Origin: Candidatus Woesearchaeota archaeon B3_Woes
Lineage (GTDB): Archaea > Nanobdellota > Nanobdellia > Woesearchaeales > B3-WOES
Direction: 5' to 3'
Assembly: GCA_005222965.1 (NCBI GenBank)
Contig: NJBG01000001.1
Coordinates: forward strand, 332,323 to 396,322
DNA: 64,000 nucleotides
Every line of letters starts with the position of its first letter. Position 1 is the stretch's first letter. Below the pieces are notes generated by a model. The model was not told the DNA's origin. It saw nothing but the letters and a program-made list of their open reading frames with translations, and ran no database searches. This document shows, piece after piece, positions 17,387 through 25,145 of the stretch. Position numbers and translations under genes: made by a program.

Positions 17387-18249
17387 ACAGCAACCTCAAA
17401 TTGTATTTTTGGATGATGTTCATAGTTCTCAACTTTAGAATCTTCATACTTCCAATCAAAAATTGTTTTAAAAGGTTCTGTTTTCAATGTCGGAAGTTTA
17501 AATGGTTCTCTTTGCAATTGTTCTTTTAACCCATCCACATGATTAACAAAAAGATGGACATCAGATAAAAAACCAACTAATTTTCCTTCTTTTAAACCAA
17601 CTTCTTTTGCAAGTAGATGCAACAATAATGCATAACTAGCAATATTAAAAGGTAATCCTAAAGCAACATCAATTGAGCGTTGATTCCATAATAAATTTAA
17701 TTTACCGTCAATAACAGTAATTTGAAAACAATAGTGGCAAGGTGGCAAAGCCATTCTATGTAAATCTGTTGGATTCCATGCCATCACAATCATTCTTCTA
17801 TCATGAGGATTAGTTTTAAGGGTTTCAACTACATTCTTTAATTGGTCAATCCCCTTTCCTATTAGTTTTTTATCATAAGAATCATAATTTGCTCCAAAAT
17901 TTCTCCATTGCCATCCATAAATTGGCCCTAATTCACGTTCTTCCATCATCTTCTTTTTAGTTTCTTCATCATGAGCATAAGGCACTTTATCAGGACTGCA
18001 CCATTCATCCCAGATGTGATTATTTATATCTCTTAACCAGTTTTTATCAGTTATACCTTTAATAAAAAACTCTAATTCAGAAGCAACTAATCTTAAAGGA
18101 ACGCTTTTAGTCGTAACAAGAGGAAATCCTTCAGACATATCATGTTCAAACATAGCACCAGCAATTGTATATGCATCAGGTCCTTGTCTTGTTTTTTTAA
18201 TTATGCCTTGTTCTAAGATTTTTTTAACAACATCGAGATAAGCTTTCAT
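17383..18249 (-). CDS. thyA: Thymidylate synthase (ThyA)
   Basis: Converts dUMP and methylene-tetrahydrofolate to dTMP and dihydrofolate. 288 residues. The catalytic Cys171 is in ALPPCHYCFQ; the GPIYGWQWRNFG and WNQRSIDVALGLPFNIASYA regions are standard. First gene of the operon with folA, glyA and folC. An AAGGTTCC-like stretch, not a strong SD, precedes the ATG. Together with dut and tmk 5 kb away it forms a complete dTTP-precursor route. Confidence 0.96.
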   Translation of the reverse strand: MKAYLDVVKKILEQGIIKKTRQGPDAYTIAGAMFEHDMSEGFPLVTTKSVPLRLVASELEFFIKGITDKNWLRDINNHIWDEWCSPDKVPYAHDEETKKKMMEERELGPIYGWQWRNFGANYDSYDKKLIGKGIDQLKNVVETLKTNPHDRRMIVMAWNPTDLHRMALPPCHYCFQITVIDGKLNLLWNQRSIDVALGLPFNIASYALLLHLLAKEVGLKEGKLVGFLSDVHLFVNHVDGLKEQLQREPFKLPTLKTEPFKTIFDWKYEDSKVENYEHHPKIQFEVAV

Positions 18250-18347
18250 AAGGTTCCCCCAAATTAAAGTATAAATTTTCTGTTTAAAAAGATTATTATA
18301 CTACAGACACCAATAAGTTTAAATAATTCTTTTAATACATATTATAT

Positions 18348-18503
18348 ATGTTAATATGGGAAATTATTGGATTTGCATTGGTCGTAGGTATAATCATGTG
18401 GTATTGGCACACCCCAAAATCATTTAAGGTTCATCCAGAAAAGAAATATCCAGATAATTACAGTAAACACCAAGATCCACCAATATACAAGAAATATAGA
18501 TAA
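18348..18503 (+). CDS. 51-residue single-span membrane protein
   Basis: A small plus-strand frame starts at ATG 18348 and is preceded at about 25 bases by a TTTAAATAATT promoter, so it is probably leaderless. The first 20 residues are hydrophobic (LIWEIIGFALVVGIIMWYW). The rest is a hydrophilic tail rich in Lys, Tyr and Pro. No family was recognised. The stop lies one base before the convergent DUF167 gene's stop. Confidence 0.6.
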   Translation: MLIWEIIGFALVVGIIMWYWHTPKSFKVHPEKKYPDNYSKHQDPPIYKKYR

Positions 18504-18504
18504 A

Positions 18505-18735
18505 TCAGATAATTTCTATTGTTTTGTCTTTGCTTTTTAATCCTCTAACAATTCTTACTTGTTTCTTTAACAGTTTAGACAAAAATTTAATTATTTCTTT
18601 ATTAGCTTGCCCTTTTTCAGGTACTGATTTTATATTCAACAAATAAGCTTGTTTTTCTTTATCAAACCCAATTAGCTTATTAGAATTTGATTTTGTTTTG
18701 ACAATAACTCTAAATTTAGATTCTTTTATTTGCAT
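18505..18735 (-). CDS. DUF167 (YggU/UPF0235) family protein
   Basis: 76 residues with the compact DUF167 fold pattern: FRVIVKTKSNSNKLIGFD, then LLNIKSVPEKGQANKEIIKFLSK, and VRIVRGLKSKDKTIEI. The PEKGQANKE stretch is the family hallmark. The function is unknown across the family. It is translationally coupled to tfs (shared base at 18735) and lies at the end of a signal peptidase-tfs-DUF167 operon. Confidence 0.85.
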   Translation of the reverse strand: MQIKESKFRVIVKTKSNSNKLIGFDKEKQAYLLNIKSVPEKGQANKEIIKFLSKLLKKQVRIVRGLKSKDKTIEII

Positions 18736-19052
18736 TAGTTATAATCTCTCCAGATGTGTTTACACTCTTCACATTTTAAGAATTTAGTAGGAGCTTCATC
18801 AGCAGCTCTTGTTTGTACTTCCCAGAAATAAGCTTTTTTATGTGCACATTTAGGACATTCTGCATCTGTTAAAGGTAAAGTCTCAAAATCTTCATCAACT
18901 GCTCCTTTTTTTACATCATCATCCTTTTTCACTTCTTCTTTGATTGTTGTACTAATCTTATCATCTGATTTATATCCACAATTACATTTAATTACTACCT
19001 TAGAACCATTTTTTTTAGGAATTAATATTGAACCACATTTAGGACAAAACAT
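18735..19052 (-). CDS. tfs: Transcription factor S (TFIIS/RPB9-like)
   Basis: Stimulates RNA cleavage in backtracked RNA polymerase. 105 residues: N-terminal zinc ribbon (CPKCGS...CNCGY), an acidic/Lys linker, and the C-terminal TFIIS ribbon (CPKCAHKKAYFWEVQTRAAD, then CEECKHIW). The catalytic Asp-Glu pair is present in RAADEAP, so cleavage activity is expected. It lies two bases after the signal-peptidase stop. Confidence 0.93.
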   Translation of the reverse strand: MFCPKCGSILIPKKNGSKVVIKCNCGYKSDDKISTTIKEEVKKDDDVKKGAVDEDFETLPLTDAECPKCAHKKAYFWEVQTRAADEAPTKFLKCEECKHIWRDYN

Positions 19053-19054
19053 AA

Positions 19055-19741
19055 TTAAACACCTATAAAAATATTTATTAGATTTACAAAACCAATTTTT
19101 ATCCAGCCTACAAAAGGAACCCTTAATACTGCATTACCTATTAGTTGTTCTTCATCAACAGGTACATCCTCTCTAACATTATGATCTCCCTTTGTTATAA
19201 ATGTATATTCTTCTTCTGAATTTTCTATTCTAATTACTCTATGAATTATAGGGTATGGTGCTGTTTTTGACATATAAACTATAGTGTTTCCTACTTCTAT
19301 TTTTTCTGGTTTTTTACCTCTCAAAACCATTATATCTCCTTTATTAAAACCGTTTTTGAACTTAAAATCATCAAAAGATTCTTTTGTTATCTCAGTATTT
19401 TCTATATACCACTCTCCACAAGACTCCCAGAAAAAATCTAGGTTTGATTTTTGTCTTGTTTCAAAATTTTTTCCACATATTGTATAAGTTTTTTTATTAA
19501 ATTTTTCACAATCATTAATTCTGCTATTAAAATCTACACAAGGATGGGTAGCTTTATGTTCCATTGAACCAGAAACAACAGCCACTATTGGGTAAGAGGT
19601 CTGCATAGCAAATCCCATTCCAGGATAAATTACAAATTTTATTAATACAAATGCAAGAATAATATTTACAATCCAACTAGCAACACTATCACTCTCCCAT
19701 ATAAAATACCATGTCTTTTTCCAAACCTTCTTCCAATTCAT
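19055..19741 (-). CDS. Archaeal signal peptidase I (S26B)
   Basis: Removes signal peptides from exported proteins at the outer face of the membrane. 228 residues: an N-terminal membrane helix (about 24-40), nucleophile Ser59 in VVSGSM, the catalytic His in IIHRVI, and the TKGDHN box. This is the Ser-His type of archaea and ER, not the Ser-Lys bacterial type. An insertion of about 50 residues with four Cys follows the Ser box. Likely clients are the signal-peptide-bearing surface proteins elsewhere in the window. Confidence 0.92.
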   Translation of the reverse strand: MNWKKVWKKTWYFIWESDSVASWIVNIILAFVLIKFVIYPGMGFAMQTSYPIVAVVSGSMEHKATHPCVDFNSRINDCEKFNKKTYTICGKNFETRQKSNLDFFWESCGEWYIENTEITKESFDDFKFKNGFNKGDIMVLRGKKPEKIEVGNTIVYMSKTAPYPIIHRVIRIENSEEEYTFITKGDHNVREDVPVDEEQLIGNAVLRVPFVGWIKIGFVNLINIFIGV

Positions 19742-19834
19742 TTGTAAGATGATATTTTTGTTTGCTTAAAAAGCTTTTGATTTGTTTATTAAATCTCCAC
19801 TAAATTTATAAATAGAGGAATGTTTTAATCACAA

Positions 19835-20233
19835 ATGGATTGGCAAGCCTTTCATCAAGAAATTAAAGAACTCTCGGATAGAATAGATTATCATCCGGAC
19901 ACAATTATTGGGATTACTAGAGGAGGAATTGTTCCAGCAAGAATTCTTTCATCATCTTTAGAAATTAAGAGTATGTATTGTTTAACGGTTCGTAAAGAAA
20001 GGGGAGAAAGAAGAGTAGTTACAGAAGTCTTAGACAACTTAGTTGGTAAAAATATTTTACTTGTAGAAGATATGTTGGAGACTGGAAGAAGTCTAATAAT
20101 TGCAAAAGAATATTTAGAATCTAAAGGAGCAATAGTTAAAACTGCGTGTTTGTATGTTATGTCTTGCTCTGAAATAGAGCCGAATTATTATCTTAGACAA
20201 GTTCAAAATACTAAAAAATTTCCATGGGAATAA
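19835..20233 (+). CDS. Phosphoribosyltransferase, Gpt-like
   Basis: 132 residues with the type I PRTase fold: GITRGGIVPARILS and the PRPP-binding loop NILLVEDMLETGRSL. Resembles archaeal xanthine/guanine or hypoxanthine phosphoribosyltransferases used in purine salvage. The substrate is not certain. Leaderless with a TATA about 27 bases upstream; 21 bases before the NMD3-like gene, probably cotranscribed. Confidence 0.85.
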   Translation: MDWQAFHQEIKELSDRIDYHPDTIIGITRGGIVPARILSSSLEIKSMYCLTVRKERGERRVVTEVLDNLVGKNILLVEDMLETGRSLIIAKEYLESKGAIVKTACLYVMSCSEIEPNYYLRQVQNTKKFPWE

Positions 20234-20254
20234 AATTTTAATATATTTATTAAC

Positions 20255-20563
20255 ATGAAACAAGAAAAACCAGATCAATATTATGAAGCTGTCCTACAAT
20301 TAAGAAATAACCCCCCTGAAGAGTCTGTAAGTTGTGTAGTAAATGCTATTAAAAAAAGAAAAGGTGTTTCTATTGCAAAATTATCTAAAGTTAAAGGAGG
20401 TATTGATATTTATATTTCTTCACAAAGATTCACAAGAACATTAGGTAAACTTCTAAAAAAATCATTTAAAGGAGAATTAATAGAATCAAGAAAACTTTAT
20501 GGAATGGATAGACAAAAGAGCAAAAAGATTTACAGAGGAACTGTCTTATTCAGATTTGACTAA
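20255..20563 (+). CDS. Shortened NMD3-like protein
   Basis: 102 residues matching the central part of archaeal/eukaryotic NMD3 (YYEAVLQLR and IDIYISSQRFTRTLGKLL). The N-terminal Cys-rich zinc module of full-length NMD3 is missing. Full NMD3 binds the large ribosomal subunit; what the short archaeal form does is unknown. It overlaps convergent cysS by four bases. Confidence 0.65.
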   Translation: MKQEKPDQYYEAVLQLRNNPPEESVSCVVNAIKKRKGVSIAKLSKVKGGIDIYISSQRFTRTLGKLLKKSFKGELIESRKLYGMDRQKSKKIYRGTVLFRFD

Positions 20564-21954
20564 ACCTTTTTCCATCTAACTCCCTCTGAAGTGTCTTCAA
20601 GAACTATTCCTTTTTTCTTTAAATCATCTCTAATCTTATCAGCTTTAGAATAATCTTTATTTTTCCTTGCTTTCTCTCTTTGTTCAATTAATTCTTTGAT
20701 TTCTTTGTCGAGCTTTTGTTTTTCCTCTTCAATATCTTTAATATCTAAACCAAAGACTTTGTCAAAATCATAAGCTAACTCAAGTTTTTCTTTACTTCCT
20801 AGTTTTTCGTCTCTTAAAACATCCCATAAAACTGATAATGCTTTAGGCATATTAAGATCATCGTCAATATATTCTTTGAATTGTTTTCTATATTTTTCAA
20901 ATTCTTTAGTTTTATTCGAGTCTTTTTTTGATTTTAAGTCAATAATAATATTTTTTAATCTTTCATATGAGTTTTTAGCACCTTCTAAAATTTCTAATGA
21001 GAAATTAAGCTGTTTTCTATATGATGTGTTTAAACAAAAATATCTATAAGCTAAGGCCGTAAATCCATTTTTTTCTAAATCTGAGATTGTGTATAATCCT
21101 CCTGTGCTTTTGCTTATTTTTTCACTTTTATGGGTTAAAAAAGCACCATGAAGCCAGTATTTTACCCATGGTTTAACATTAAAAGCTGCTTCGCTTTGCG
21201 CAATCTCATTTGTATGATGTACTTGAATATGATCCTCTCCACCTGTATGGATGTCAAATTGTTTTCCTAAGTATTTAGAAGACATTGCAGAACATTCCAA
21301 ATGCCATCCTGGAAATCCAATGCCCCATTTTGTTTTCCATTCTTGTTGACGTTTTTTTAAAGTATCTGAGAATTTCCATAATGCAAAATCTGTTTTATTG
21401 CGTTTTTCACCTAAAGAAACTCTTTTTCCAGCTTCTAAACCTTCTAAATCAATTAATCCAAGTTTTCCATAGTCTTTAAGTTTAGATGTATTAAAATAAA
21501 CTCCATCTGAAGTTTGATATGTAAAACCTTTTTTTTCCAATAATTTCACCAATGCAATTTGTTCTTTAATATGATCTGTTGCTTTACAAATTATATTTGG
21601 TGGAATGATATTTAATTTTTTACAATCCTTTTCAAAAACAGATGCATAGTATTCAGATATTTGTTTAGCTGTTTTGCCTTCTTTTTTAGCAGCCTTTTCA
21701 ATCTTATCTTCACCTGTATCAGCATCTGATGTTAAATGACCTACATCTGTGTAATTCATGACATGCTTTGTTTTAAAGTTATTATAATTTAAAACCCTTT
21801 TTAGAATGTCATTAAATATATAGGTTCTTAGATTTCCAATATGTTGGTACCAATAAACAGTAGGACCGCAACTATACATACCAACATGACCTTTTTTAAT
21901 TGGCTTAAATAATTCTTTCTTTCTTGTCAAAGTGTTATATAACTTGAGAGCCAT
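20560..21954 (-). CDS. cysS: Cysteinyl-tRNA synthetase
   Basis: Class I synthetase, 464 residues. Zinc-site [17 protein letters not shown] contains the HIGN signature, further zinc ligands lie in WHLECSAM and HHTNE, and the KMSKS-equivalent is KISKS. The C-terminal anticodon-binding region ends in the typical [14 protein letters not shown]. Single gene with a short AT-rich promoter at about 21960-21990. Confidence 0.97.
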   Translation of the reverse strand: MALKLYNTLTRKKELFKPIKKGHVGMYSCGPTVYWYQHIGNLRTYIFNDILKRVLNYNNFKTKHVMNYTDVGHLTSDADTGEDKIEKAAKKEGKTAKQISEYYASVFEKDCKKLNIIPPNIICKATDHIKEQIALVKLLEKKGFTYQTSDGVYFNTSKLKDYGKLGLIDLEGLEAGKRVSLGEKRNKTDFALWKFSDTLKKRQQEWKTKWGIGFPGWHLECSAMSSKYLGKQFDIHTGGEDHIQVHHTNEIAQSEAAFNVKPWVKYWLHGAFLTHKSEKISKSTGGLYTISDLEKNGFTALAYRYFCLNTSYRKQLNFSLEILEGAKNSYERLKNIIIDLKSKKDSNKTKEFEKYRKQFKEYIDDDLNMPKALSVLWDVLRDEKLGSKEKLELAYDFDKVFGLDIKDIEEEKQKLDKEIKELIEQREKARKNKDYSKADKIRDDLKKKGIVLEDTSEGVRWKKV

Positions 21955-22018
21955 ATTTACTATCAGAAATTCTATACTTAAATACTTTTCTTATAATTTA
22001 AAAAAATAAAAAAAAGAA

Positions 22019-23275
22019 TTATAAATCCTTAATTATTAAAACAGCGATGTTTGTTTCTTCTGGTTTTACTTTAGAGTCCATTGCAACAACAAATTTAACT
22101 CCTGCTGTCTCTGCAGTGGTTGCAAGATTTTTATCAACAACACCATCAAACAAAATTGCATAAATGCCGGAACTTAAACTTTTAACAGTTGATCCAAGCT
22201 CCATTATAGGTACTTTGCCTAAAATCTCTAGTTTCTGATCTAAAATATAAGCTCCTCTTGTTCCAATTAAATCCTCAAGCATCTTTGAAAATGTTTTTTT
22301 CTCAGAATCTGTTGGAACTGCTTTTTTAACACCAAAGTTTCTTTGTGCAGGTCTTTGTTGATATGTTCTCTGTGGTGGTCTTTGAGCTTGTCTATTAAAG
22401 AAAGATCTTTTCTCAGGAGCTGCTCCTCCGTTTGCAGATTCTCTTTTTAACTCCATACTCACCTGTTCTGCTGTCATTTTTGATCTTAAAGCCTTATGGA
22501 TTTCTTTTTGTGTTAATTCTTCAAGTTCTTTTCCAGCAGGAGCCCTAGTTGCAAAATCAATTTCTGCACAACCAAATAAACTTTGGAGTATAAGGTTTCC
22601 TCCTCTGTCTCCATCAACAAAAGCGGTAACTGTCTTTTTCTTAGATAACTCAATTATTGTTTCTGGTACTGAGGTTCCATTTGTTGCTATTGCATTCTTA
22701 AAACCATATTTAAGTAAATTAACAACATCTGCACGTCCCTCTACAATAATTATCTCATCTGACTCTTCTACCGCAGGTCCAGCAGATAATCTATCCTTTC
22801 CATATTCTACTATTTCCATTACTCGAACAGAAGATATTACTTCATTTGCAATTTCCTGAGAATCAGGTAATACGTTGTCCTTAAGCTCTTTTAGTAATTC
22901 TTTAGCTCTCTCAATTACAAAAGTTCTTTTACTCACTCTGACATCTTCTATATTCTCGATTTTGATAACAGAATCACATGGACCTATTCTTTTTATGATC
23001 TCTAATGCTGCTCCTATAATACTTGTCTCTGCTTTGTCTAAACTTGATGGAATCACTATCTTTCCATTTGATTTTCCGTTTCTTGTTTCTATGTTTACTT
23101 CTATTCTTCCTATTCTACCTGATCTTTGTAGTTCTCTTAGTTCTAGGTCAGATCCTAATAAACCTTCTGTTTGGCCAAAAATTGCTCCAATTACATCTGG
23201 TTTATCAACAACTCCTTCTGCATTAATATTTGCATGAACTATGTATTTTGAACTTGTTTGTGCTATTTTTCCCAT
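22019..23275 (-). CDS. dnaG: Archaeal DnaG-like primase
   Basis: Toprim-domain protein of archaea; in other species it has primase activity and associates with the exosome as the poly(A)-binding subunit. 418 residues: conserved N-terminal domain (YIVHANINAEGVVDKPDVIG), Toprim at about 174-250 with E179 (IIIVEGRAD) and D221/D223 (AFVDGDRGG), then an Arg/Gln/Pro-rich linker and a C-terminal domain. A GGAGG site precedes ATG 23275. The leader upstream carries a mini-ORF and hairpin (separate entry). Confidence 0.95.
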   Translation of the reverse strand: MGKIAQTSSKYIVHANINAEGVVDKPDVIGAIFGQTEGLLGSDLELRELQRSGRIGRIEVNIETRNGKSNGKIVIPSSLDKAETSIIGAALEIIKRIGPCDSVIKIENIEDVRVSKRTFVIERAKELLKELKDNVLPDSQEIANEVISSVRVMEIVEYGKDRLSAGPAVEESDEIIIVEGRADVVNLLKYGFKNAIATNGTSVPETIIELSKKKTVTAFVDGDRGGNLILQSLFGCAEIDFATRAPAGKELEELTQKEIHKALRSKMTAEQVSMELKRESANGGAAPEKRSFFNRQAQRPPQRTYQQRPAQRNFGVKKAVPTDSEKKTFSKMLEDLIGTRGAYILDQKLEILGKVPIMELGSTVKSLSSGIYAILFDGVVDKNLATTAETAGVKFVVAMDSKVKPEETNIAVLIIKDL

Positions 23276-23303
23276 TTTCTTTGAACCTCCAATGAAAAGA
23301 TTT

Positions 23304-23335
23304 GAAAATTTCTACGAAATTTTCATTTTTCCTCC
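23304..23335 (-). promoter_or_regulatory. dnaG leader: four-residue uORF overlapping a perfect hairpin
   Basis: On the minus strand a GGAGG (23331-23335) precedes ATG 23326, which opens the mini-ORF M-K-I-S-stop (23312-23326). The mini-ORF overlaps a perfect 9-bp inverted repeat GAAAATTTC-GTA-GAAATTTTC (23304-23324). The real dnaG site (GGAGG, then ATG 23275) follows 29 bases after the hairpin. The design suggests translation-dependent control of dnaG, but this is inference. Confidence 0.5.
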
Positions 23336-23576
23336 ATACAAAACAAGCAGAATAAGTACTAAAAATTACTAACATAACCCTTTTACAATGTAAAATGATG
23401 TTGTGATGTCAGTGATTTTAATACCCCCTATAGAACAAATAAATGTGCAAATAAAGCTTATTTTAAGCTCTTTAGGCATAATTCGCCTTTTTTTAAGTCA
23501 AATACGTGATTTAAATGATAAATGACATTTATTTACTCTATTTCTGCTTCTTTTCTTATTTTTAATGTAAATATGA
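23336..23576. other. Non-coding stretch between H/ACA RNA and dnaG leader
   Basis: About 240 bases without a credible ORF. Minor structure only: a hairpin AGCTTA-TTT-TAAGCT (23455-23469) and, on the plus strand, AGGC/GCCT followed by seven T (23474-23494), which could end a plus-strand transcript. It may be part of a long dnaG leader or a spacer after the H/ACA RNA. Confidence 0.4.
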
Positions 23577-23730
23577 ATTTGTTGCCCGTAACACTAACTC
23601 CCAAGCTCATTGCTTGCGTTTAGCGACAGCTCCATTGAGTACTCTCGTGACGGGCTGTTATACACAAGAGTGTCTTTAATTCACCGCCAAAACACGTGTT
23701 TCAGCTCATTAAAGGACCGATTTGTGTAAA
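23577..23730 (-). ncRNA. Two-hairpin H/ACA guide RNA
   Basis: Read on the minus strand. Hairpin 1: CACAA/TTGTG base stem (23722-23726 with 23663-23667), pocket of 7 and 6 nt, CTTTAAT/ATTAAAG upper stem. A kink-turn follows (GA on one strand, GGT-GA on the other), then an 8-bp apical stem with ACGT loop (23686-23705). An ACA (23656-23658) follows, 15 nt after the pocket-closing stem. Hairpin 2: GCCCGT/ACGGGC base stem (23650-23655 with 23584-23589), a pocket, ACTC/GAGT upper stem, then ACA (23580-23582) 14 nt after that stem. G-U pairs in hairpin 1 form only on the minus strand. It is GC-rich against its surroundings. It should guide pseudouridylation by Cbf5 with L7Ae at the kink-turn. Confidence 0.85.
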
Positions 23731-23750
23731 GAAATCATAATGCTTTGCGC

Positions 23751-23759
23751 TATTTAAAG
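23751..23759 (-). promoter_or_regulatory. TATA box for the H/ACA RNA
   Basis: CTTTAAATA on the minus strand, centred 25 bases before the expected 5' end near 23730, which is four bases before the first base pair of hairpin 1. Confidence 0.65.
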
Positions 23760-23818
23760 CTTGTGATTTGAAATTAGAATAACCAAGATTTAAAAACCCA
23801 ATAGTGTTTCATATCTAT

Positions 23819-24523
23819 ATGTCAAAAATAACTAAGGAAAAATTTAAGACAAAACATAATGTATTTGATGATTTTACTAATAGAACCATCTTCAAATTAA
23901 TAAGTGAAGGTCATTTTGATGGTTTAGAAGGCCCCATTAGCATAGGCAAAGAATCTAATGTGTTTTTAGCTAAAAAGAGGAACAAAAATATAGTTGTTAA
24001 GGTATATAGGGTTAATTCTTGCGATTTCAATAAGATGTTTGATTATATCAAATCAGATCCAAGATACCTTGATCTAAAAGGCAGAAAAAGAAATATCATA
24101 TTTCATTGGGTTCAAAGAGAATATAGGAACTTGTTAAAAGCAAGAAAAGCTAATATAAGAGTTCCAACACCCATTGTATTCAAAAATCATATTCTTGTTA
24201 TGGAATTTATTGGACAAAACAACAAAATAGCACCAATGCTAAAAGATAAAACACCAGAAAATCCTAAAAATTTTTTTAATGAAATCATAAAAAACATAAG
24301 AAAATTATACAAAGCAGGATTAGTTCATGCTGATTTATCTAGTTTTAATATCTTAAATTTAAATGATAAACCTGTTTTTATTGACTTTTCACAATGCACA
24401 TCATTACAAGACCAAAGAGCAGAAGAGTATATTATCAGAGACATAAAAAATCTTTGTAATTTTTTTAGAAAACAAGGTTTAAAATTAGATGAAAAAAAGA
24501 TCCTTCAAAAAATAAAAGCATAA
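23819..24523 (+). CDS. rio1: RIO1-type atypical protein kinase
   Basis: 234 residues. The RIO kinase signatures are present: GKESNVFLAKK (flexible loop), KVYRVNSCDF, LVHADLSSFNIL (catalytic Asp) and VFIDFSQ (metal-binding Asp). In archaea and eukaryotes it acts in small-subunit ribosome maturation. ATG 23819 is preferred over GTG 23804: GATTTAAAAA at about 23788-23797 makes it leaderless. It heads a cluster with the KH protein and topoisomerase VI, an order common in archaea. Confidence 0.93.
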   Translation: MSKITKEKFKTKHNVFDDFTNRTIFKLISEGHFDGLEGPISIGKESNVFLAKKRNKNIVVKVYRVNSCDFNKMFDYIKSDPRYLDLKGRKRNIIFHWVQREYRNLLKARKANIRVPTPIVFKNHILVMEFIGQNNKIAPMLKDKTPENPKNFFNEIIKNIRKLYKAGLVHADLSSFNILNLNDKPVFIDFSQCTSLQDQRAEEYIIRDIKNLCNFFRKQGLKLDEKKILQKIKA

Positions 24524-24568
24524 TTTTTTAAATCGATGATATTTTTAATAATAAGGTGATCGCCTCCA

Positions 24569-25105
24569 ATGACAGAATACAAATATGATCTAAAAATTCC
24601 TAAAGAAAGAGTTGCTGTTCTTATAGGAACAAAAGGAGAAAGTAAAAAACATCTAGAATCTGAAACAAAAACTAAGATAGAAGTCGATAGTAAAGAAGGG
24701 GATGTGTCTATTTCTGGAGAAGACGGCTTAAAATTATATGCTGCAAGAGAATTAATAACTGCAATTGGACGTGGTTTTAACCCAAAAATTGCTTTAAAAT
24801 TACTTAACGTGGATTATTCTTTTGAATTAATAAATCTTGGGGATTTAGCAAGATCAAAAAATGATCTAATAAGATTAAAAGGTCGTGTTATTGGTCAAGA
24901 AGGTAAAAGTAGGAAAATAATTGAAGAATTGACAAATTGTGAATTGTGTGTTTATGGGAAAACTATTGGGATTATTGGCCCTGTTGAGTTTACTCCTCTT
25001 GCAAGAAGAGCAATAGATATGTTATTAGGAGGGAGCACACACGCTGGTGTTTTTAAATATCTTGAAAAGCAAAGAAGAAATATGAATATACAGAAAATTA
25101 ACTAA
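24569..25105 (+). CDS. Dim2/Pno1-like KH-domain protein
   Basis: 178 residues with two KH domains: KIPKERVAVLIGTKGESKKH (first, GxKG loop) and RLKGRVIGQEGKSRKIIEEL (second, GxEGK loop). It ends with a GSTHAGVFKYLEKQRR tail typical of archaeal Pno1/Dim2, which binds 16S rRNA 3' ends during small-subunit assembly. A GGTGATC site precedes the ATG. It lies beside rio1, its expected functional partner. Confidence 0.9.
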   Translation: MTEYKYDLKIPKERVAVLIGTKGESKKHLESETKTKIEVDSKEGDVSISGEDGLKLYAARELITAIGRGFNPKIALKLLNVDYSFELINLGDLARSKNDLIRLKGRVIGQEGKSRKIIEELTNCELCVYGKTIGIIGPVEFTPLARRAIDMLLGGSTHAGVFKYLEKQRRNMNIQKIN

Positions 25106-25145
25106 AACAATACATTTTTAAATAAATCCAAAACATTTCATAAAG

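Noticed and set aside
23385-23430. Possible box C/D sRNA (ATGATG and CTGA-like pieces)
   Set aside because: Boxes are incomplete and not arranged as C-D'-C'-D on one strand; no terminal stem.
23581-23720. GC-rich stretch containing GCCCGTCAC and GTTACGGGC, similar to the 3' end of 16S rRNA
   Set aside because: The similarity is limited to short pieces; the region folds fully as a two-hairpin H/ACA RNA with its own TATA, and no further rRNA sequence surrounds it.
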